Shown here: piece after piece, positions 12,313 through 39,100 of the stretch
Layout of the letters: the number at the start of each line of letters is the position of its first letter
How positions within the stretch are numbered: position 1 is the first letter of the stretch
DNA from: Littorina saxatilis
Lineage: Eukaryota; Mollusca; Gastropoda; Littorinimorpha; Littorinidae
Assembly (NCBI RefSeq): GCF_037325665.1
Contig: NC_090245.1
Span: 48,379,269-48,443,268, forward strand
Reading direction: 5' to 3'
Length of the DNA: 64,000 nucleotides
Notes under the pieces: model-generated
Databases searched by the model: none
What the model was told of the DNA's origin: nothing
What the model saw: the letters and a program-made list of their open reading frames with translations, nothing else
Program-made: the position numbers and the translations under genes

Positions 12313-12557
12313 TGCGCATGCGCGGCTAGTCACATTTTTGGTGGCAGGGGGCGCTCCGTTGTACCAAACACTCTGCAGTGTACCGTACACAAAGAGCAGT
12401 GACTATCGTGGGACAAAAACCACAGAAATATCAAAGAGATAAGAGCTTACGAGGGAAAACTTAAACGCAATTGACAATCTACCTCTTCTGAAGACCTCGT
12501 GTTTGGTACAATTTGCAATCCCAGCATGCAATGCGCGGATTGTCTCGCGACGCGAGA
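12313..12557. promoter_or_regulatory. CpG-rich island with NRF1, CTCF-like and palindromic sites
   Basis: In about 250 bp there is a full-consensus NRF1 site TGCGCATGCGCG (12,313-12,324), a CTCF-core-like GGTGGCAGGGGGCGCTCC (12,340-12,357), a perfect 13-bp inverted pair TTGTACCAAACAC (12,359-12,371) / GTGTTTGGTACAA (12,499-12,511), and a palindrome TCTCGCGACGCGAGA (12,543-12,557). The surroundings are AT-rich and CpG-poor. This resembles a small promoter or boundary element between the convergent SOCS6 and POGLUT genes. The motifs are seen; function is inferred, and no gene starting here was found. Confidence 0.45.
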
Positions 12558-13729
12558 TTTGCTCTCGCCTGAGACTTCGAAAGGGTGTATTCTTTCACTA
12601 GCTTCCATTTTATGACAAATTTTTCTTCCTACAAAACGAAAAAAACATGTCCAAAGAAATCACTGCCAGTCATTAAATTGTTAATCACTCACAGGCATTA
12701 TGCAATTAAGTTTATTAGGAAACGACGTACAAGTACTGTAACGTGTTGTGTAGAAGAAAAAAACTACAGGAGGGTAAAAACTGACGCAACAAGAAATATC
12801 CATGAATGTAACTGCTTGAATGAATTCATAAATTCCAATTCAGCGCAAAGAGTATTTAAATAAAACAAAAGTGCACCCATTTGTATGCGTTAAGTAATAC
12901 AATTAATCAATCACTATCATTATTTTTTTAATTTCTGGTCATGCCATGTCCATGGTTAAAGCTGGGATGGGAAGACAATGTGTGTCACATTCATTCTGAA
13001 GCAGATCCCTTCTCACTAAAACTCTGCTCCAAAATTCCCACCACCAGAATCCCACACACTCTATTTAATGTTGTGATGTCTGCATATCAAGTTTTTCTAT
13101 TCGACACAAGACAAGGAGAAAATTACTCGGTGTATAACAAGTATAAGATATTGCCACAGTGTCAGATTGCCATATATAGTGTTACCAGTTCCAACGTACA
13201 GTCGATCATGCCCTATCCAAACAACCTCCTGCTCACAACAAACACCCAAAAGGATTCCCGACAATTTTTTCCCTACATAATTCACCTTTCCACAGCAACC
13301 ACCAGTCGATATAACTGCTGGTTGGTCCCTTATGTGGTGGTTATAGACAGGTTCGACTATACTTAAACGACAGTGTGGATGTGACAAAAAATTGACCCAA
13401 TAATTACAGAGTATCACCAGCAAACAGCTGTAATTTCTTTGAACTTGTATTCCCTGTCAAATCTTATTTACAGGTCTGATAAACAAAGGGAAGTAAGCGC
13501 TCTAAAATGCAGAGGACATGTGTAATAGAGTAAGTGAGAGTTATTCCGATCCATTCTCCTAACACCTGAGAGAATAACAAGCATTAAAATGAACAAGCGA
13601 CTTTCATCCTCAATACAATAAAATTGATTTAATTATGTGTTTTTTGTCTTATTTACAGAACAAATAAGGCACATAGCACAGACCTGAATACAGGCATCAA
13701 CCATAATCTTTCATATATCCTCCTGAAAC
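12558..13729. other. non-coding or unrecognised open frames
   Basis: Two overlapping frames (12,941-13,366 on + and 13,097-13,423 on -) are open, but neither resembles a known family and composition is AT-rich. They could be chance or part of a transcript from the island at 12.3-12.56 kb. Confidence 0.35.
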
Positions 13730-13741
13730 TGACAAACGTTT

Positions 13742-14213
13742 GTTTGTTTGTTTATTTGTTGCTTAACGTCCAGCCGACTACGCAGAGCCATATCAGGACG
13801 AGGAAGGGGGGGATGAAGGGGGCCACTTGTCAAGCGATTCCTGTTTACAAATGCACTAACCCATTACTTGTGTCCCAGCAGGCTTTAGTAAAACTAAATT
13901 AATACCTACTGGAAGATTACCAGTTTCCAGTATGTTAAAATAGGCTTAACCTATCTACTGCTGGACTTACATCAGAACACTAACAGATTAAACTATACAT
14001 GAATCGCGAGACAAGCGGCAAGAGAAGAGATTTTTGGAAAAAATACAGGTGAATGAGCAAGAAGGCAGAAAAAAGAAAAGAATTCATGAAGAAAAAGAGA
14101 GCATGACAGGAAAGAGGAACCAAAAATCTACCTAACAGCAAACTGGAAAGCTCCTGCGGTTCCAAAAACAGGAGGGGCCTTTAATTTCATAACCGCAGTG
14201 CCCCACTGCGGGA
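13742..14213 (-). mobile_element. young SINE-like retroposon, copy 1
   Basis: A 472-bp element with its (AAAC)n-type tail at the left, so oriented on the minus strand, bracketed by 12-bp TSDs TGACAAACGTTT (13,730-13,741 and 14,214-14,225). A second copy at 20,865-21,345 differs at only about two interior positions plus tail length, so both are recent. The tail part (GCTTAACGTCCAGCCGAC reversed) resembles the tail of the tRNA SINE at 55,126-55,421, but the head is not an obvious tRNA. No protein is coded. Confidence 0.85.
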
Positions 14214-14225
14214 TGACAAACGTTT

Positions 14226-14950
14226 AAAAATGCTTAAAACATTCAAATACAAAGGTACTCATTGTGCATACATATGGACTTAACACATATATATGTAGAT
14301 ATATCACACATGACCATTAAAAACCAAGAGGAAAGAGAAAATCAGTAGAAAAACAATTGATGTGTATAATTAAAAGTACCATGTATACAATTGAGAAAAA
14401 AAGCAATATTTCAAAAGGTGATACGCTTTCCACAATCATCATTTCTCCTCACTCTTATTATGCCATGAACAATATGCAAGTTTAAAGACAAAGCTGCTTG
14501 ATAAGTAACCAATGTGAAACCTTGTATAACAGGTCTGAGAAAGAAGCACCTCATATTTACATAGTTAAATAATTCCATATAAAACCCTCACTGCCCCGTC
14601 CTCATAACTTCTACATGTATCACAGAGAGGGGGAGGGATGTTAAAAACTTCAGAGTTTCAACTGCATCTGTGTGGCAAAAACTAAGTGAAGATTAGAACA
14701 AAGCAGAGTGTATTCATTGCACTCATCAAGTGAACTATGCTAAATTCAATACCATTCTGGTAACATATATAACTAATTTGAGCACTGACAACAGAAACAA
14801 AATAAAACTCACCCATTTGAAAACTGCATTATTCATGTCAGAGAGATAACAATACTAATGTCTACCTGTATGCAAGAGAAACAATATGTATAAAAGCAAA
14901 TAAGATAAATATCCAAAACTTGATGGGAGATATCGCAGGCTGCTTGGTTA
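14226..14950. other. POGLUT 3' flank / 3'UTR
   Basis: AT-rich sequence immediately downstream of the POGLUT stop on the minus strand, presumably 3'UTR at least in part. I could not place its polyadenylation signal with confidence. Confidence 0.4.
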
Positions 14951-31463
<16,513 letters not shown>

Positions 31464-33152
31464 TATCAGTGTTGTGACGACTATTAGTCAAAAGTACCCG
31501 ACTTCAGGATACTTAGAATCAAATATTGCGGTTTAAGAAGCTGCTGTACATTAGTTCACTCTTTCTAATACTTCAAAAGTACCCCCCTCACAGGAAGAGA
31601 ACAGCAGTCATTTTTGACCAATCGTTGTACGGTCGCTCCGACACTGCATATTGACCTACTTTTGAAAGCACATCCTGGCTGTTCTTTCTACTTGACTTCG
31701 GATTTCTTTGTACGCGAAGATTTACTTTAAATATCCAAAGTAAACTGTTGTAGAGCAACAATAAAGACACCAAAATGTTTTTGGTTCAAAAGGCTGTTAC
31801 GTAAAGCTTTTTGTACAGCACAGGTAGATAAGTTTAATAACTGTGAGTGTCTTGCCGACACAGACGATTGTTGGATTCGCCTATGAACATGCGCAACAGA
31901 GTTCATTCTCGCAATTTACCGTTCCTACAACGCCATTATCGCTTCCCGAGAGAGGACGTGATTTCAGTAAAAATACGAGCACACTAGTGCTAGGGAAGCT
32001 TTCAGTGGCTGCAGATGTAAGCAGTGGTGTTTTGTGGATGAAAATAACGCAAAATTGAATCAAACATTACTCTGATAGTTGTTTCCAAGATCCATGAAGA
32101 TCCGATCTTTATTCGCGGCCGTTTATGGTTGAGAGAACGTTTCTGACTCGCATTGTTGGCAGAAGCACAGTGCACCAGAAAATATCGTCTGCTATTTTTC
32201 AGCGAACTGCTATGGACAGAAGTGATTACAGCACTAGTTAAATGTGGTTATGTGTGTTGATGTTTTTGTTATGGCGTTACCAGAACACCATGTATCTCTT
32301 GGGTGAAATGCGTGCTTTCTTGTAATTGTATTGGGTACATGTGGTCTACCGGGAAATCGGATGACATACAATGATACATGCAGTCCAACAGTAACACGCA
32401 TGTCCATAGTATGATAGTACACTATCAGTGCCAGCAAAACCGGCATTTCAGAGAAGGAAACTCTTTACAAAGTATGGTAGTTAAAAGGAAAAAAATTGCA
32501 TTTACTGTTTCTTGCCTCTCAGTCTCAGAAATAAAATCTAGTCCCATTGTTTTGCTCAGGACTTCTAAATTTCTATAAGCTTGCATGACATGTTCCTGTA
32601 AACTAACAGGGAAAATAGGGCTAGAAATGAAACAATAAATTAAAATACATGGTGGCTAAAGTTAAGCTGGTTTTATTTTACGTTGTCATTCGTCTCGGCA
32701 ATTCTATGATAACGCCAGAATAGCGTCATTCTCCTTAACCATACTAGGGTTACGCCACAACTTTATTTTTGGCTCCATAGCATTATTCTACTCGGCTGAA
32801 TTAGGTTGGCATCACCAATGGTCGATTCATTCCACTCTCTCTACCACAAATAATGAATATGTTTTCTTTACTAGCATCCTCAAAGTACTCTCAGTTCCAA
32901 CCATCATTGTTGTTGTTAACCAGCTCAGATATTAACCAACCAACCAGTCATGTCCATTGATGTTGAAACAATCCATGCTTTTATGTAATGTCACACAAAA
33001 TAATTTTTGTTTTTGATAGAAATGAGAATATGTTCACAGTTCAGGCCAATGGTTCAAACTTCAAAGTCTCCAGATAATGTATTTCATTTGTTACAAACCC
33101 AGTGTTGACTGTATTCTGATGTGTACTGTGTGTGTTGGTGCAGCGTGTCGCC
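31464..33152. promoter_or_regulatory. head-to-head region between POGLUT and BANP
   Basis: 1.69 kb separates the two start codons. BANP's first coding exon is preceded by an acceptor (TTGGTGCAG at 33,143), so its true 5' exon lies upstream, possibly near 31.86-32.02 kb, where an NRF1-like ACATGCGCA and a donor-like AGAT|GTAAGC are seen. Shared or closely spaced divergent promoters are likely, but no start site can be fixed from sequence. Confidence 0.35.
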
Positions 33153-36100
33153 ATGACGACGGAGGGGGATGTGGAGGAGCTGCAGGCGCAGCTACAGGGG
33201 GGGACGGTGGTCACCATCCAGGCCCCTGGCCTGGTCACTTCCCTCACAGGGGACGTCCCAACAGTCCACGTGGACGGCACTACTGCCATCATTGAGGGTA
33301 TGCTCTTTCCGTCTTCACTACATGTATTCATCTGTCAACAGTTTCAATTCATCAAAGCATTACCAATGCTGCCAGGGGTTGCGAATTGATTGTAATAATA
33401 TTGATATAGTTTGTAAATGATTGTCATGATGAGTCAAGGAAAAATGTGGGCCCGAGATAAAAAAAAAAAAAAAGCTCCCTCAAAGAAAATAATGAAGGAG
33501 CAGTCTTTGCGAGTCCACTTCCTCATTCATTTTATTTGTTAGGCCATGTTTTCTGACTGCCAAGAGAGGCCATCCACCGATCCAGTTGCCTTTAGAATTG
33601 GTGTACATGTTTTTGCTTTCCTTAGCTATTTTTCAGCCTGAAACTGAAAACAAGAAAGTGGTTGACTGAATCACTAGTATCAAGTAGAGGTGTTATGAGT
33701 ACATAGCTGCCAACCCTCCCTAGAAAACCAGGAAATTCCCGATTTTATGTCCAGTCCCGGATTTTCCCGAATAGTGCAAAAGTTTCCCGATTAACATTTT
33801 TTCGAGTATAGTTATATAATGACTGGAGTGTATTTTCAAGCGCCTGTACTCGGCGTAGTTTCACTTCTGAAATCTCGTTCAGCGCGAGGCTTCGTCACAC
33901 AAACGCTGTGATCAAAATCGAACCTAAACGAGAATAGGCGAGATTTGTGGCTAGCGCATGCGCTTCAGTCGAATGTGGATGAGAAGCAGAAGAAGAAGCA
34001 GCAGCAGACGACCACAAAATGAAGAAAACAACGGTCCAGTGGCCGAAAGTCGGCCCGAAAGTTCTTGTAAAATTTCAAAAGAGTTACAAACAAGAGTATG
34101 ACTTCATCTCCGAATCAACAAGACGCGGCATACATTTCGCGTTTTGCACCAAGTGCCGCGAAGATATCAGCATCGGACATGGAGGCCGGGGGGATATTGA
34201 AGCTCATTCAGGAACAGCAAAACATGAACGGAACCGGGGGACAACCGTCGAGAAGACGAGAAAGATTACCACACACCATTGGAAGATGTGACTGTTAAGA
34301 AGTATGAAATACTGTAGAAGGAAGCTTGACGTGCATTGGTAAGTCACTACATCTACTCTCTCCAGCTCATTCTTCCTTTTTTGTGACAAAATTTGCTGCC
34401 AGAAACCCGGACCCCCCTAGCATTCTAGGCGCTTTGCGCTGTCGTCTCGGCGGCGCTCTTCTTCTTCTTCTTCTGCTTTCGTGGGGTGAAACTCCCACGT
34501 ACACTCGTGTTTTTTGCACGAGTGGAATTTTACGTGTATGGCCGTTTTTTTACCCCGCCATTTAGGCAGCCATACGCCGTTTTCGGAGGAAGCATGCTGG
34601 GTATTTTCGTGTTTCTATAACCCACCGAACTCTGACATGGATTACAGGATCTTTTTCGTGCGCACTTCGTCTTGTGCTTGCATGTACACACGGGGGTGTT
34701 CGGACACCGAGGAGAGTCTGCACACAAAGTTGACTCTGAGAAATAAATCTCTCGCCGAACGTGGGGCCGGGGACGAACTCACGTTGACAGCGGCCAACTG
34801 GATACAAATCCAGCGCGCTACCGACTGAGCTACATCCCCGCCCTCGGCGGCGCTCATTCTTCCCTATTTTTATCTGGGAAAAGTAGGCAGCTATGTGAGT
34901 AGTACAAGGTACAGCAACGTGTGTGTTGTCTATTTCAGACAGCTGTGGAGAGCCCGAACCAAAGCGGCGGAGAATAGACAGTGACCTGGAGATTAATACC
35001 GACCAGTCTATCAAGGTAAGATTTTTGTCCCAAAAGAAATAGGTGTACTGATGCCTTGATTGCATTTGTTGGACAATGATTAGCAAGGTCCTTTGTAACC
35101 CTGAGTTGTTGAAGTTGTGCGTGACATCACAATGGCTGCATAGTTTTCAGTGTTCATTGTTGATTTGTTCAAAAATAAGTTCATTTTGTTCAAAAACCAT
35201 TGCAACCATCTGGGATCGTAGGTCATTAAAGACTTTTTTCTTTAAACACTTTTAGTAAAGGTGAAAGTCTGGCTTTGTTGACTTGGTATTGGAAACAGAC
35301 ACAGCAGACATTTGTGATGTAATAGCAAGATAATCTGAGACCAGCTGCTCCTGTCATTAAAACTAAATGTGAGTCTACATTGAAAAGGGGAACCCCCCTT
35401 GTAAGACCCCCAAATTTAAGACTTCCTCTCTTTTAAGACCTTGGTTTTTTCTTCAGATTATCTGTTCATAACCTATGCCCTTGCAGCAAATCCTGTTCAA
35501 TAACAACAGGGCCTTCCGTTAAAACTAAATCAGTAAATGTGACTTCATTGTACTAATGCTACTGATGCCCTTGCAGAAAATCCTGTTCAACATCAACAAG
35601 GCCATCTGTTAAAACTAAATGTGACTACACTGTACTACTACTAATGCTACTGATGTCCTTCCAGCAAATCCTGTTCAACATCAACAAGGCCATCTGCCTG
35701 CGCCTGGACGCCATCGAGAGCAAGCTGGAGACCAACATCCAGCGGGTGCGCGTGCTGGAGGAGAGGGTCGAGTCGCTGCTCAGTCTGTCGCGACAAAACT
35801 CTTCCATGATCTCCAGCAGTTCTTCCCGTCGCGGGTCAGTGACTCTCACTGAATCTTCAACACAGTTAGCAGCATTGTTCTCAGGCTTTGTTTGACGCGT
35901 AGTTTTTTAATTTTATGGGATGGTTTGGTGTGACCACTGCTCAATAGTTTTGACATTTGGACAGTTTTCTGACAACTAATTTTCCAACTAAGCGGACTGA
36001 GCCAGGACATTTGCTCCGTACCCGAACACATTTTTAATCCAGGTACAACTGACCTATTGCCTTCCGCGGCCGGGAACAACACTGAGTTAGTAGTCTTTCT

Positions 36101-39100
36101 AGAATGCAAGAGATCAGTCGTTTTGCCACACGTTTGACCGCAAGCAGTGGTCCCTGCACAACTGCATGTGGTTATAAATTATATAGTTTGTACCAGAGGT
36201 ATGTTTGAGAACTTTGGCCAACATCATCCAGGCAAGCTTAAGTGTGTGTTTTTTTTATGTCCCTTCAGTTCAACCAATAAGAGGAAAAGCTAAAGTGAAG
36301 TGAATAAAAATTGTAGTGGGTGTGTTTTCTGAAGCAATATTTCCTTTTCGGCTAACAATACTGTGTACATTGTCCCTGTTTGATGGGAAACCCTCACAGT
36401 TTCCAGCTTTCCATGACTGAAACTGCCTCTTCATGTGGGAGCAATATTTCATCTTTGGCAGCATACCTGGCCAATTAGTAAATAAAACAAAAACTGTGTT
36501 GCAACAGAAAATACACAGCCAAGTTTAGGCCAACAAAAAAAATAGTCTGTTTACGGTAACATAGGCAAATAAAATAGGGTCGGTAGGTCGGGATTTTTTA
36601 TTTATTTTTTCCCCCTCCAAAAAAACATATTTTTAAAGTTATTTTGCCAAAAAAGCAGACTTTTTTAAACTTTTTTTATTTAATTTTTTATTTTGCCAAA
36701 TGCTAAAAAAAATGTCTAGGGTCGCGCGAAAAAATAGGGTCGGTCGGGATACCGTAAACAGACTTTTTTTTGTTTTGGCCTTATCACAGGCATGAAAAAG
36801 AGTCTAAAACTGTGACATGCTCAGGAAAACTTTTAGCCTAAAAAGGAGACACACAAAGAAAGGCTAGGCAAATCCAGTCACACTTATAAGCTCATAAACA
36901 CACTATAAGTTCAAAAAGTAGTTGATTTTTAACAAACTAGTAAATTTAAACCGGCATATGTTCATAACTTGTCACAATGTCACAAACTTTATTTAACCTT
37001 ACAAGTGCACTATGACAGAAAATAAACATAACCCAAGCAAAAAACCCACATTAAATGACTTTAAATATCAAAACAACACCAAAAACAAAAATCTAACATT
37101 ATTACACCCGACTAGAGCATTGTGTACATAACCGTCACATCATATCACAAAAATGCAACAAAAAAGGTGACAAAAGACGATTTCTGACCCCTCAGTACAA
37201 AACCCATGTAAAAGAGATAGCAGGGGTCGGATTTCTTCCGTCCTAGACGGATTTCCGTCCCAGGAAGAATTTGGCAACTTTTTTTTTCAAATGTTTTTTA
37301 ATTTTTTTTTTTAAATTTAATTTCATTTATTTATTTATTTTTTTTGTGTTAATCCCTGGCAGCTGTTGTTTACACTGGGTTTGTGTGACCCACGTGGTTG
37401 TGCCAGGTCAGCCACTTTTCACCATGTCCCAGACCGATAATAAGGTTTTAGTGACATGTAGGGGGCAGCAATATCATGTCATTTTGGGGAATGTGGCATC
37501 TTAGTTGCTATCTATTTGAAAACTCGGTTGGTTACTTAAGTTTTACGTCCTACCGGCCCCCGTAGCGCAGTGGTTAGCGCATCGGGCTGCGGGCCGGGAG
37601 GTCGTGGGTTCGAATCCCATCAGAGTCATGTGGGTTTTTCGGGCTACGGTCGGCTCCTACCCAGAGTGGAAGTGCTATGGTTCCTATGGGAAGGCTGGGA
37701 TCACACAGCCGAGTGTCATTCTCTTAACGAATGCGATTTTGAGGGTGCTCAGGTTCTGTATACCTGACCAACACCGCAGGTGCGGCAGTTCTCGGGCCTG
37801 GTTGACGCCAGGATATATTATGACAGTAAGCGTAGAGTGCTGCCCTGTCACGTAGTCTCAAACCAAAATTGGAAATCCAAAGCATCATTATCATCATCCT
37901 CATCTCATTAATCATCCAAAATATAAATTGTCCTTGCTCTTATGGCCCTTCATTCCCGGAGCTCTCATGGTGACCTTGGTCTCAGTGTTCCTGTTCCTTC
38001 CTTCCCTGAATAGTAGTTCTGCTGTCAGTCTTCAACGTGTGACTGACGTTCTGGGGGTTTGTTTGCTGTTTTCAGTTTTAAAGCTGGGAGAGGCTCAAAT
38101 AGCCCCTCTTGAATTGCTCAAAATTCATTTTCAGCTGGTCAGTTACAAATATCTTCAAGTTTACAAGATTTATATATAATACATCTCTAAAAAGCTTGTT
38201 TGTTCTAAGATTTAGAGTCAGGAGAGGCCACCTAAACCCTCCCTATAATGCTAAAATTAATTTTTGGCTGGGGGGGCGCTGCCCCCCTAGACCCCCCAGC
38301 AAGGATTTGGCAACTTAGCCTTAGCGGCCCCTGGACCCCGGCCTTCCAAAATGTTCAGTCCTGGCAACATTTTGGGCTCCCACCCATGAGATAGACACCA
38401 GACAGCCACAGCAAGGAGAAATGTAACCACTCTCATGTAAAATTTCATAACGATCGGTCCAGTAGTTAATCGCTCTACACACACACACACACACACACAC
38501 ATACACCACGACCCTCGTCTCGATTCCCCCTCTATGTTAAAACATTTAGTCAAAACTTGACTAAATGTAAAAACCAGCAGCAGTCAAACTTTGTTCATAA
38601 CATCACAGCGTGACATAACCAAAACAGATACATTAAAACAAGAACATTCTGACCCAACAGGCAAACAAATGTACGGACATCTCCAAATAAATGAGAAGAA
38701 CCCTTAAGAAGTAAAAGTTGTGGATGAAACAACCATAAATCCACTCTACAGCAAAAGAAACCTATGTGTACATAACAGCACGCAAAGTCAGAGGATGAAA
38801 GTGCCCATATCAGCTAAAAATGGTGCCACAATAACTGCAATCAACAAATCTGAGAAAGAAATTAGTAGCAAAGGGACACAGTTACCATTTTAAATAAAAA
38901 AAACAAGATAACACATGTAGCAGGTAAGAGATAGGAGGTAAAAATACATATGTACATAACGCCACACTGTGACACCTACGATTCTCAGTGATGTATCTTA
39001 AACAGATGCACACCTACAAAGGCAGAAATTATAAGAAAACAAATGACACACAGAAGGTACAAATAAAAAAGCAACTAGCAGCCCTGGAACATAAATTCAG

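Larger units (their letters stand above)
33702..34895 (+). mobile_element. DNA transposon remnant with BED-like zinc-finger frame
   Basis: The ends CATAGCTGCC and GGCAGCTATG are perfect 10-bp inverted repeats, flanked by TGAGTA on both sides (33,696-33,701 and 34,896-34,901). Inside is a 90-codon frame with a BED-type finger, and a SINE (34,459-34,842) inserted later. hAT-like by the finger, but the target duplication is 6 bp rather than 8. No catalytic transposase domain remains. It lies in BANP intron 1. Confidence 0.7.

Noticed and set aside
12941-13366. 141-codon open frame
   Set aside because: Unrecognised, AT-rich, with an equally open frame on the opposite strand.
13980-14165. 61-codon frame identical to one at 21,112-21,297
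   Set aside because: Conservation is due to both lying in copies of the same young retroposon.
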